From Rutpela maculata (Eukaryota; Arthropoda; Insecta; Coleoptera; Cerambycidae), in the NCBI GenBank assembly GCA_936432065.2, contig OW386285.2, positions 39,115,920 to 39,179,919 of the forward strand: a stretch of DNA of 64,000 nt. Reading direction: 5' to 3'. The notes below the pieces were generated by a model. It was not told the origin of the DNA, made no database searches, and saw nothing but the letters and a program-made list of their open reading frames with translations. Every line of letters starts with the position of its first letter. Position 1 is the stretch's first letter. This document shows positions 12,301 to 21,854 of the stretch, in pieces. A program made the translations under genes and the position numbers.

Positions 12301-12430
12301 CTGCACTGAAGTAAATCAGGCACGAAAGGAACTGCTTACTTCCAAGATCCCATCCCCCTTCAAAGGATGCTTTGAAGGGGAAGACAACTTTTAGAGATCC
12401 CATACTGGTAAAAAAAAAGTCTAGCCCATA
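9334..12430 (+). pseudogene. GCD-family protein relic, copy 1 (EADTR/GCDTVS), interrupted
   Basis: Two plus-strand blocks belong to one protein. Block 1 (9,334-9,545) encodes CNQEEADTRLILHINDC, then a TGA and SVDN, the remnant of the usual position of a second acidic motif. Block 2 (about 12,018-12,390) encodes FGANKYFKILKVHEIAQ, then FHFLTGCDTVSFFSGKGK, a TAA, and SKFQEHISDKILNLFQRF. Blocks with the same order occur at 48.4-49.6 kb and partly at 52.5-54.4 kb. This is a large uncharacterised family, multicopy in invertebrate genomes. The spaced acidic residues resemble a PIN/FEN1-type nuclease core, which is inference. The 2.5 kb between the blocks looks like an insertion. N- and C-terminal portions are missing. 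Confidence 0.75.
9574..12008. mobile_element. Candidate DNA element inserted in GCD-family copy 1
   Basis: Sequence at 9,574-9,583 (caactagcac) is the reverse complement of 11,999-12,008, and homology to the GCD-family gene stops just before and resumes just after this interval. Internally, both ends are rich in the short palindrome actttaaagt or close variants (near 9,608, 10,397, 10,449 and 11,850), usually next to a gtaac or gtcac, which resembles subterminal repeats. No clear target duplication was seen and the TIR match fades after about 12 bp, so the exact ends are uncertain. Confidence 0.45.
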
Positions 12431-12828
12431 ATATTAAGGTTTCTAGCTACTGGCAGCTCATATATAAGTCTAAGTTATCTTTTTAAAGTGACACCTTCAA
12501 CAATCAGTAGCATTGTATCAGAAGTATGTGATGTTTTGACTGACACACTACAAGACTTTCAAAACTCTTCGTCCAACGCCTTTTTATTCCTATTTTTGTA
12601 ATCTTCTTCCGTTGGGTCCGACAACAATTTACGGTCTTTGTATAAGTCTATACACATCAGCCTGTCTCCACTCCATAGTTAATTGCACTGAACAGACTAC
12701 AGTGACTGAATGCAGACGATGAAAATGACGGGTGGCAGCACCCTCGTCAGTGTTTTATAACATGTTACAGTTTCTAAACAGAATTACATGTTTTTGAAAC
12801 AAGTTACCCATTTTTTTATATTTACCGA

Positions 12829-13417
12829 CATGGATGGGAATAGTCTCGGGAGCAATGCAACTTGTTACAAAATACGAAAAATATTTTAAAACGTGTCTGT
12901 TTTAAAACATTTTCCTTTTGAATTTTTACCAAGTTATTAAACTCTGTTTTAAAACAAATGTTTTTTAAACATGTTGAGTTTTAGAACATAAATTCATGCG
13001 CCTCATAAATTCTTCAAGATATACCTCCCTCAAAACCTCTATGCACTTTGCCATGACATAATTCCATCAGCGAGTTACTTCCAGCAGATATCTCATATTT
13101 TCTCCTCCAAGCTAAAGCTAACAAACAACATAACCCAAATTGGACAGTAGAAAGCACCATTCCGAATAAACACACTTTACCATATCAGGCGTAGCTCAAT
13201 TTTCGGCAGCCTTTAACTATAACTTCTCTTTATACTATCATCTGTTACTAATAATTTTCAGTTCTTTACCTGTTTTCTATCTCTTCTTCGTATTTTTCTA
13301 CCCATTGTTGTTTGTTTTCTAAATTGTCCCCTCCGCATATAAACTCTTAGAAAATCACAACATTTTGAAACAAGAACATTTGAAACTATGCTGCCACCGG
13401 GACTATTCCGATCCATG
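12829..13417. repeat. 26-bp inverted-repeat pair, possible MITE
   Basis: Sequence 12,829-12,854 (begins catggatgggaatagtctcg) matches the reverse complement of 13,392-13,417 with about four mismatches. The 590-bp interval has no coding content. Target duplications were not identified, so this is a weak MITE candidate. Confidence 0.4.
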
Positions 13418-13552
13418 AGAGTTAGTGGGCCTCGGTGGGGATGGTTGCATTGTTACTGGCTGTAGTGTATCCTCTATTATTAGTTATGTGAATTTATTAT
13501 TATTGTATACTCATGCACAAATACTTTTAAACGGCATTTCAATGAGTTATTT

Positions 13553-14147
13553 GTTTTTTTTTCCCTTATTGGTTGCGGTGTGAAGCCCCACCGTACTGAA
13601 GCTTAAGCTAATTGTAGTCTCGTTATCCCATTAATCTCGTTCCTCTCCAAAATGAGAGTATACGGTTAATGGGAGCTCTGGCTGTTTCTTCCGGGGTCAC
13701 GGTTAGTCCCTCGAAGTATGAATACCTCCCAGGCACCAAAGCTGGGCATTCAAATAGTATGTGGTGGGGAGTTTCTTCAACCTCACCACACATCCGGCAT
13801 TCTGGATTATCCTTCACACCTATGTTGGTTAGGTGTCTGTTCAGTGTCCTGTTAGGATTCCCACTGCACATCTCAGTTGTTTTCTGCTCAGCTTTAGCAA
13901 TTCGTTAGTCTATGTCTTGGATGGCCCGCCAGTGATGAACATACGTGACTGTCTCATCCCCGGCGCGCTGGTGTAATACAAGTTATGTTTCTGACTCAAT
14001 AGTTCCTTTACCATTCCTCTTGCGGTGTTGTATGATATCCCGCAGGATGGCTCGGGTCCCATCAAGGCTGTTTTTGCACCTTCTTTGGCCAGCTTATCTG
14101 CTTTTTTGTTGCCTTCATTGCCCTGGTGTCCTCGCGTCCTCCTATTT
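13553..14147 (-). pseudogene. LINE 3' fragment: RNase H end plus Cys finger
   Basis: The minus strand starts within GHQGNEGNKKADKLAKEGA (RNase H C-terminal motif, about 14,140-14,080). It continues through a linker with one TAG (near 13,904) to LSRKQLRCAVGILTGH. After a frameshift at about 13,850 it reads LNRHLTNIGVKDNPECRMCG and EETPHHILFECPALVPGRY, the CCHC-like finger of RNase H-bearing LINEs. A T-run at 13,553-13,562 is the poly(A) tail seen from the plus strand, so the 3' end is intact and the rest is 5'-truncated at about 14,147. It is related to, but not the same family as, the relic at 1.5-3.8 kb. Confidence 0.8.
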
Positions 14148-14631
14148 GTTTATTTACTCAGCAGTGTTATTTTCTACAGTTATAAATGTTACTAGCGAAC
14201 CTTTTGTAAACAAACATATTCTGTTCTATTCTAGTCTATTCTCTACCTTGAGCGATTAGTATCTGCTGCACAGAAGGTTGTTTATCTAGATATTTTTCTC
14301 GCATCAGTAATTAAAGATTTTGACTGGTGTGTGCATACTTTTATTAGATTTAAATTCTAATTTCCTTTATTCCATTTTGGAAGTTATGTTATATTACTTA
14401 TTTAATATAAATTAGTCTGGTCCCTCCACGCCTTTCAGTTGCCGAAAACTGCGCACCGTCAATTTCCGCCTGGTCTCGGTTCGAGTGCTATTTATACATT
14501 GCAGTTACTGGCAAAGAAATAATAATAGAAAATAGTATTTTAATTGGCTTTAACTTCAATTCCAAAGGTTGCGAATTCAAGACGCAAATTGAGGAGATTA
14601 AATTTTTTTTTTACTTCATATTACACTTCAT

Positions 14632-14690
14632 TACTGTTACTATTACCATTGTCATTATTATACCATTTCCATTACCATTACCAGCAGAGG
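14632..14690. repeat. Degenerate ATTACC-type microsatellite, left of R1-like LINE
   Basis: Irregular units of attacc, attatc and attgtc precede the start of LINE homology. The same motif family forms the long array at 17,343-17,530 after the LINE 3' region. Confidence 0.7.
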
Positions 14691-14696
14691 TGATAA

Positions 14697-15072
14697 AAGC
14701 GACAATAAATGCCTGTCCACAGCTAATGTTGGATATGTATAATTGGTGCTTGAAGGCGGGTGTTTTTTGCACCCGATGGAAAAGGCAACATGACCTTTAG
14801 AATATTACTTATGATTTGATATTGAAAATGGAACTGCCAGAAGGAACGTAACTAGTTGGGTACGCCGACGACAATGCGGCAACCATCGTGGCACGAGCCA
14901 GCGAACAGGCCCAGAGGAAACTAGATCAGATATTGCGACGCGTGAACTGTTGGCTAGAGGACCACATACTAAACCTGGCAGTAAACAAGACTGAGATGGT
15001 GATATAGATGAAGAGAAGGATCCTCACAACATTGAATATGTCAGTTGGTGCGGAGGTGCTTCAAACCAAAAG
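14697..15072 (+). pseudogene. R1-like LINE reverse transcriptase, N-terminal part
   Basis: The frame begins VIKATINACPQLMLDMYNWC followed by LKAGVFCTRWKRQ, the usual pre-motif-A segment of R1/LOA-type RTs. It then jumps, by an internal deletion, to LVGYADDNAATIVARASEQA (motif C, YADD) and LEDHILNLAVNKTEMVI. Motifs A and B are therefore lost. Stops occur at GT*LV and MVI*MK. It continues after the nested insertion at 16,327. Confidence 0.75.
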
Positions 15073-15087
15073 CGTCATGTAGTATTT
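15073..15087. repeat. 15-bp target-site duplication, left copy
   Basis: cgtcatgtagtattt occurs here and at 16,312-16,326, exactly bracketing the minus-strand LINE. Joining the flanks restores continuous homology to the LINE motif YLGVIIYTKL. Confidence 0.92.
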
Positions 15088-16311
15088 TTTTTTTTCGGAG
15101 GAGGAGAAATCTTTCATAAGACGAAGTGCCGGATTCCTACCGACTAAAACTCCTCCCCCTTCATCCCGCTTCTCCCACCGAAAACCGCTTTCGCATTACT
15201 TCAGTGGGGAGCCGGCCCTTAACTTCCTTTATCGGCTTTCTACTTCTTTCGTCTCTATTATTGTACGGACTGTTCCATACGCTTGTCGCCATGATTCCTC
15301 GGATGCGCATAAGCTTGCCATCATGTTCATGTAGTTGAAGGTTGACCCAGTTTGTTGGGTATAGTTTCTCCTTGTCTCTTCCCAACGAATACAAGTAAAC
15401 AGGGTATGCTCTACGTCATCCACCTCGTCGCAGTAGCTGCATCTGTCTGTTTCTACCCTTCTACGATAGTAGAGGTACTTCTTGAAACATCCGTGTCCTG
15501 AGAGAGCTTGGGTTAAGTAGTAATCCACTTCTCCGTAGGGGCGATTTATCCATGTCTGAATGATAGGTATCAATTTATAGGTCCATCGTCCATACGTTCC
15601 GGTTTTCCATTTTTGTTGCCATCTTGTGAGAACGTTCTCTTTTGCTACTCTGGCTTCCACTCCATTATATTTCTCTGTCCTTTCTTGTATTAGAAATTCT
15701 ATAGGTGAGACTCCCACTGCCTCGGTAGAAATGGTGCGGTATGCACTGCCGATTCTGATTGACATCAGCCTTTGGAGTCGTGCCAGCTTCGCTATTAGTT
15801 TTCTATTTCGGGTTACCGTATGCCAGACTGGTGTGGCGTACAGTATTTAAGAGTGGACCATACTTGCCATTACTCTCCTCTTCGATGCTCTTGGCCCTCC
15901 TATGCTGGCCATTAAGCTTGTCAATACTGCGACTGTTGTTTCCACTTTCTCGGTCGTTCTTTTGACGTGCTCCGCGAAGATAAGTTTGGGATCAAGCCAC
16001 ACTCCTAGGTATTTTATTGCCTTGCTGAGCCTAATCGAAGTATCCAGGATGATGAAATTGATTGGCGTTATTTTTCTCTTAGTGGACTGAGGCAGTCACA
16101 CATCTGGTGCCAGGTTTAGTTTTCTTCCTTCCAACCATTCTGCAACTCGCTGGAGGGCAGTGTCTGCTTTGTTCATCAGTATGTTCTCGGTTTCTGCAAC
16201 TACTGTCGTGGCTATGTCATCCGCAAAGCCGATTAATGTTACGCCCGCTGGCTGTTCCATTTTAAGATCATCGTACAGGACGTTCCACAGGGTTGGACCA
16301 AGTACTGATCC
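15088..16311 (-). mobile_element. Minus-strand LINE, 5'-truncated, nested in R1-like LINE
   Basis: Perfect 15-bp duplications flank it. The T-run just inside the left boundary is the poly(A) tail on the minus strand. The 5' end lies within the RT just before motif B, so only about 1.2 kb was copied. It has different sequence and opposite orientation to its host LINE. Confidence 0.9.
15161..16311 (-). pseudogene. LINE reverse transcriptase C-terminal part and Cys finger
   Basis: From the right, the minus strand reads GSVLGPTLWNVLYDDLK (motif B) and TLIGFADDIATTVV (motif C, FADD), then a TGA at about 16,098, IKYLGVWLDPKL, and a TAA at about 15,848 before LYATPVWHT. A long open stretch follows to YYLTQALSGHGCFKKYLYYR, with the finger CSYCDEVDDVEHTLFTC and RW. 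A frame change around 15,330 precedes the tail. This architecture fits an R1-clade ORF2 C-terminus. The apparent start methionine at 16,317 comes from the target duplication and is not native. Confidence 0.85.
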
Positions 16312-16326
16312 CGTCATGTAGTATTT

Positions 16327-17082
16327 GGGAGTGATAATCTACACGAAGCTGTTTTACTGGAATGAAATTCAGCGCATGACTGATAACAACAGCTGCAGAC
16401 TAAGAGAAGTGTACCTGGCTCCAGTATGAGCAAGCGCAGGCTGCTAATGTGTATGACTCAATATATCCTACTGTATGGGGCGGAGTTCTGGGCAGATGCA
16501 TTGCGGGCCGAGAAATACCAAAAAGGCCTCGCTGCAGTGTAGAGAAGAGGGGAGCTAAGAGTGGTGAGCACCTACCGCACTGTATTGGAAACTGCGGTCC
16601 TGGTAATAGCAGAAACACCTCCGATCGATTTACTTGCACAAGAACGGAAGAGAATCTGCTCCCAGAAAGCGGAAATAGACAGCAACAGGGTGATGCGGGA
16701 AGAAAGATCTCGGACCATGGACGAGTAGCAACGACGATGGTAAGTCGAATCCAGAGAAAGTTTGGCAGCCATATTAATAGCGCGGGTGGCTTAACTAAGC
16801 CTCGGATACGACGAGGTGAACTACCACTTAACGCTGTTCCTGACTGGACATGATCTTTTTCCTTATCTATATAGGATGGGAAAACAGAATATCCAGGATG
16901 AGTCCACTGTGAGACGGAATCCGAAGACGATGCACACCACACGTTCTTCTAAGGTGACAAGTGAACTCGTTGGAAGTGGCAGTGGTTTCCAAATGACACC
17001 CGATAGCATCGTGGATAACATGCTGCACAGCAAACCCTGCTGGAACTCTGTATCAAAATTCGTAGAGACGGTGCTCCGATAA
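16327..17082 (+). pseudogene. R1-like LINE ORF2 C-terminal part
   Basis: Continues the RT of 14,697-15,072: YLGVIIYTKLFYWNEIQRMT, then CMTQYILLYGAEFWADAL, RGALRVVSTYRTVLETAVL and ETPPIDLLAQER. These are spread over two frames with shifts at about 16,420. The C-terminal finger follows, reading YHLTLFLTGHDLFPYLYRMG and VHCETESEDDAHHTFF, then KWTRWKWQWF and NSVSKFVETVLR before a stop at 17,080. One TGA interrupts the finger. About 260 bases of 3' untranslated sequence lead into the microsatellite. Confidence 0.8.
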
Positions 17083-17342
17083 AACGAGAGGAGCAATAAA
17101 TGCAACAAAAGTAACGCATAAGCCATTGAGACCTCCCTCTGGAACATCTAATCACAGTCGTAGACCGAGGGTGTAGGGAAATGGAGAGGAGGGTAGATGG
17201 CTTCATCACAAGGACAGCACGAATCAGACTGAAGTAATGTGAAAGCGGTTCCGGTGTGGTCTCTCTTCGAGGAATTTCAGAAGAGCTTCTTATTCCGATT
17301 AGCTCCCGCTGGCAATACACTTCCAAAAGAAAAACGAACGAC

Positions 17343-17535
17343 CATTACCATTGCCATTACCATTACCATTACCATTACCATTACCATTACCATTACCATT
17401 ACCATTACCATTACCATTACCATTACCATTACCATTGCCGTTACCGTTACCATTGCCATTACCATTACCATTACAATTATCGTTACCATTACCGTTTTCA
17501 TTACCATTCCTGTTGCTATTACCATTATCATTATC
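17343..17535. repeat. ATTACC/ACCATT hexamer microsatellite
   Basis: About 190 bp of largely perfect (ACCATT)n that decays rightwards into attgcc, gttacc and attatc variants. It directly follows the 3' end of the R1-like LINE. Open frames across it are repeat artefacts. Confidence 0.95.
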
Positions 17536-17539
17536 TTGT

Positions 17540-19130
17540 CGTGATTATAACCATAATCGTAACCAACATCGTGGCAATTACTATTATTTAATTGATGATT
17601 TCAATAGACTTGTACAGTGTTTTACATGAAGATAAGAATCTGAATATGGCTGCACAAAATCAAATAATGGCATATAATTTACATTGTTTTCCGTGAAAAT
17701 TAATTTGTATTTGTTGATTTTGAAATTAATGACAACTATTGGAATCAGTAAGATTTGTTTAATAGTGCATAAAATGTTAACACTATTATTGGATTGACAG
17801 TCGTCAACAACTATTAGAACTTTTATTCTTAATCTGATATCTTAGAATTATATTATCGAAATTACATCAACACTTTAAACATTCTGAAATCTTATTACGA
17901 AATATTCAGTTTCCATAATTTAGAGATGAAAACATACTTCCAAACGTCATTCTCGTTTCTTTGTAATATAAATATTTCCCGATGTTATTTTTAACGTATT
18001 GAGTAGCTTTCCCAAACTAATAATAAACTGCGAAGTTCTAGAAAGAACCGATTCTTTGAGTTAAAGAGTAGTTTGGTTGATTGTGGTTTAAGTGGACAGT
18101 GGACACTTTACCGCAACACAGACTCTCGCTTTATGTCTACCCGCACGACAAAGCGCAGCCTGCAGATATTTAATCAACAATTGGGACCACGTGAATTTGT
18201 AACATTGCTTTTCAGTTTATTTACGGAACTATTCAACTTGTCTAACAGTAAAAATATGGAAAACTTCCATGATTAATATTTCATGAAAGTTTAACAATTC
18301 TTACAGTATCTGGTTTAATTTCGAAATTTAAAATATTTTTAGAGATAATATACATATTGCATTCAAATTTTTTTTTATCCATTGGATTGATTTTTATAAA
18401 ATTTAATTTGGATCGTGTAATCATTTTTGTCATTTGAGATAGTTAGATAAAAATAATTGAGATATCAAAAGAAAATTTAATAAAATAAATAAACTGATAA
18501 TAAATAATAATAAAAAAGTACTAGCCACTGAGGAACATAGCCTCAATTTCATTTTTGAATATTTGGTATGAAAGAATTTAAAATTCTTCTGATGTTTTAT
18601 TGTATAATATAAACTAGCTGATAGTTTTTTGAACAGGAGTATGAAGAATACTACCAACAAAACGCAGCTGATTACACAGGTCTACAAAAAAAGGACTTGT
18701 ATTAATTTTTCTGAGGTATTTTGACGCGCTGAAGCTATTTTGGACAGCAAAATGTTCTGTCTTTCCCTCTTCCACCTCCCTTTTAAAAATTAAATTGTCC
18801 TTCATATATCAACAGTTAATACACAATATTTTTTACTTTATAAAGTTATCAGTGCATGATTACCATTGCCAAAGTTTGAATCCTCCATCCCTACCACCTG
18901 TCACTACCTCCTTAGGGCTGCATTCTCCTATATTAATCGACATTTAATGGCCATCTTTATTTTATTTATATTGTAAGGTTATGATTATATATATGATGAT
19001 GTAGGCATTATCGAATGTTGGATCATTCAATTCCTACCACCCCTTACTACCCTCCCAGTGAGGTAAAATCTGCATTATTCTATATAAACCGAAATGTAAT
19101 GGTGAAGGAATTTTCTTTAAGTAATAAATA
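17540..19130. other. AT-rich DNA; one short dispersed repeat
   Basis: No coding motif was recognised. Around 18,675-18,790 is a segment shared with 34,560-34,680. Two stretches near 18,880 and 19,020 contain similar taccacc-rich pentads, too short to classify. Confidence 0.45.
18675..18790. repeat. Interspersed repeat B, copy 1
   Basis: Shares acaggtctacaaaaaaagg, gcgctgaag and ttttggaca, in order, with 34,564-34,680. Unknown class. Confidence 0.65.
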
Positions 19131-19132
19131 AG

Positions 19133-19748
19133 TATTAAATAAGTATAGAACAAATTATGATCTACTTATGGCCAAAAGAACATTCACCTCCTACAAACGC
19201 AAAGCCATATGGGGAACAAAATAAATTGAAAAAGGCAATAAATCACATTAGGCATTTTCTTCTCGGAAATTTGTCTGAATTAAAATTGTTCAGAAAAGTC
19301 ATTTCATGAAACTAAAAAAATTGAAAAAATTATAAAAAATTTAAAAAGGGAATTTTTTAAAAACACTGCAAATTACTTGACAACTACCTGACAACTTGAG
19401 TAACAAAATTGTCATAGCACAATTTTCTAAACAAAAAAAACCATTAAAATAATATTTTCGGACGGTTATTAAACAAAATGCAATATTTTTTAATTTGGTT
19501 AAATTTTGGACTTGACAATTCTGAACAACTTTCATTAATAAACATTTCCTATAAATAAATACTTAATATGATTCACTGATTTTTTTGCTTATCTGGTACT
19601 GCAGGTGGTTTTGAGTTTGTAGGAGGCGAATGCTTTTTTGGCCACAAGTAGATTCTAATTTATTCTATATTTGGGTAAAATTTAGTTTAACTTGGAAAAG
19701 AAAATAAAAAAATTATAAGGGCGCTTCCATTTTAAGTGCGTCACACTG
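19133..19748. mobile_element. Mariner-type foldback MITE, copy 1 (left end truncated)
   Basis: It is homologous to the complete copy at 30,782-31,378, with the same inverted arms containing aagtatagaacaaatta and caggtggtttt. The right end is ...CACTG followed by TA (19,749-19,750). The outermost part of the left arm is missing. Confidence 0.75.
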
Positions 19749-20564
19749 TATATAGATAAATACCGGGTGTCAACGAGATCACTTTCCGACCGTAATTTCT
19801 TTATACAGGGTGTAATTAGTTTTATGTCATTAAAAAAACTGGTAATGAGGGCCGACTAGACAACCAAAAAACCTATATGACTTTTTCCCCTAGGGGCACT
19901 TTGAAGAAAAAAACTGACCTAGATTAAAAATTTGAATATTAAAGTAGGAGACACTTGAGAACCACTGCTTTTCTGTGTCAATGGACGTACAGTTCCGAAT
20001 CATAGAAGTTTCTTACTTTCTATTAAAAAGTCATAAAAAAGTGTAAAGAGTCGGTAAGACTTATGTTCTCGCCGCACAGTGATGGAAAATGGAAATAATT
20101 CGAGCAACGAGGTAATTTCAATCATACAGCAATCCATTTTTTTTATTTTCTCTAGAATAACGTGTATCTTATAGGAGAAGTGCGGAAAATGTTAAAAAAA
20201 AAACAAAAAAATAAAAAATCAACCCTTTTGAAGACTTCTACCTTGACGTGGTAATAAGCCACGATACTATGAAATATAAGATACGCTCGGTACGAGTACC
20301 AGCTTTTGACCTGTTGTGCGCATAGCGTCACCCTCTGGTCAATTTCAAATAGAGCCCGCGCCCGCGACAGTCCCGTGTCCAATATCTACCTAAATATACA
20401 TCGAAAACCGTAATATAAGATCTAGAAAGCTGATTGCAGGCAATTTTACTTTTTAATATCATAGTATTCTATGACTGTTTCTGTCAGCACTTTTCATTTT
20501 GCATAAGGCCGTTGTGGATTTAAATGTTTGTGAAAACACCTCCAAAATCATTGATGCAAGCACG

Positions 20565-21854
20565 TACACTCAAAGAAATAGTATGGGTAAATTCAACAAA
20601 AAAAAAATATTTAACTAACAATATCGTTAATTTTGTTAAACTAAATTATATTGATGGTATTTTTAAACAAAAGGTGATTGTTATTTTAATTAATAAAAAG
20701 TTGTCGTACAACAAAACAAACATTAACTTAAAAAATAGATGAATAAGACTATTATTTTTTTCGTCTGACTATTATTTTGTTATTCTGTCAAATTAAACTA
20801 GATAATAGTATATTTTATTTCTAACTATTGTCGAATTGTAATTGTAAACCCAGTAGTAGTTTGCTCTACTATTATAGTTGACAGATAAACAATATTATTG
20901 TAGAGTTAACCCGCAGTTCTGTTTACATAAACATAACATCGTTCTGCCATCCACTTTGATGAATTATGACGTCGCATCAGCGCTTTTGTTTGCAAATAGT
21001 ATGGGTTAAATCAATCAAAAAAATAGTATATATATTGTTCATTTTGTTAAATTGAAGTATATTTAATAATATTTTTAAACAAAAGGTGATTGTCACACAA
21101 CAAAATAAACATTAACTTAAAAATAGGTGCAAAAGACTATAATTTATTCATCTTACTAATAATTTGTTGAATTTTGTCAAATGAAACTAGATAAATAGTA
21201 GACTTTACTAAGTATTATCGAATTGTAATTCTAACCCAGTATTAGTTCGCTGTTTTATTGTACTTTGTAGACAAATCAATATTATTGTTGTCTTTTAGAA
21301 GTTCTAAAAGGGAATTACCATAAAATTTGCTTGCTTACCACGTAGTCTATTACAGAAATTATTCCTAGATGACGCCACATACAAATCACTGACAATAATC
21401 AATCATGCATTATCTTATACTCTTATGAATTTATAGAAAGTTAATAACATGATTGCAATGTTCAAATTCTCTCAGGGATCATCGATATATTTGGATGGAT
21501 CTTATAAACGATCTCTAATCTTTGGTTTGGGTCGTTTGACGTCTCAATACTGAGATTTTGGCCAACCAAAAAAAAACTTCATCATACAATAAAGTGTGGA
21601 TCAACCTAAAAATTAGTTGGTGAATAAAAAACAAAGTCGTTGTACTATTTAATTGTAGACCAATTTGAAAATGGTTAGTGAACATAAAACTATTTAATTT
21701 GTTGTTCTACTAGAAGATATGAACTACTATTTGTTTACGAAAACAAAGTTGTTGTATGACTATTCTTTTCTGATTGATTTAACTATGAAACTAGATAGAC
21801 GCGATTTCATATGCTCTTTTTGGTTGAATTCACCTATCATTTTCTTTGAGTGTA
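20565..21854. mobile_element. Nested MITE-like unit, ends TACACTCAAAG
   Basis: The left end tacactcaaagaaatagtat matches the reverse complement of the right end at 21,815-21,854 with few changes, including gaattcaac further in. The unit holds a direct duplication and no convincing gene; the short frames are low-complexity Asn/Lys/Ile runs. Confidence 0.6.
20576..21292. repeat. Direct tandem duplication, about 418-bp period
   Basis: aaatagtatgggt at 20,576 and 20,995 starts two diverged copies that share tttttaaacaaaaggtgatt, acaaacattaacttaaaaa and cgaattgtaatt in the same order. Confidence 0.75.

Larger units (their letters stand above)
14697..17342 (+). mobile_element. R1-like LINE relic, split by another LINE
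   Basis: Plus-strand LINE blocks at 14,697-15,087 and 16,327-17,342 are continuous once the insertion at 15,088-16,311 is removed. The left block has RT pieces, the right block the RT thumb, C-terminal finger and 3' untranslated region. It starts and ends against ATTACC-type microsatellite DNA. An internal deletion in the RT and many stops and shifts show that it is old. Confidence 0.75.

Noticed and set aside
16449..16853. 134-codon plus-strand frame as a separate gene
   Set aside because: It is in the wrong frame relative to LINE RT homology over the same bases.
17239..17629. Overlapping frames of 84-111 codons in three phases
   Set aside because: They read the ATTACC hexamer array and its edges; no signal beyond the repeat.
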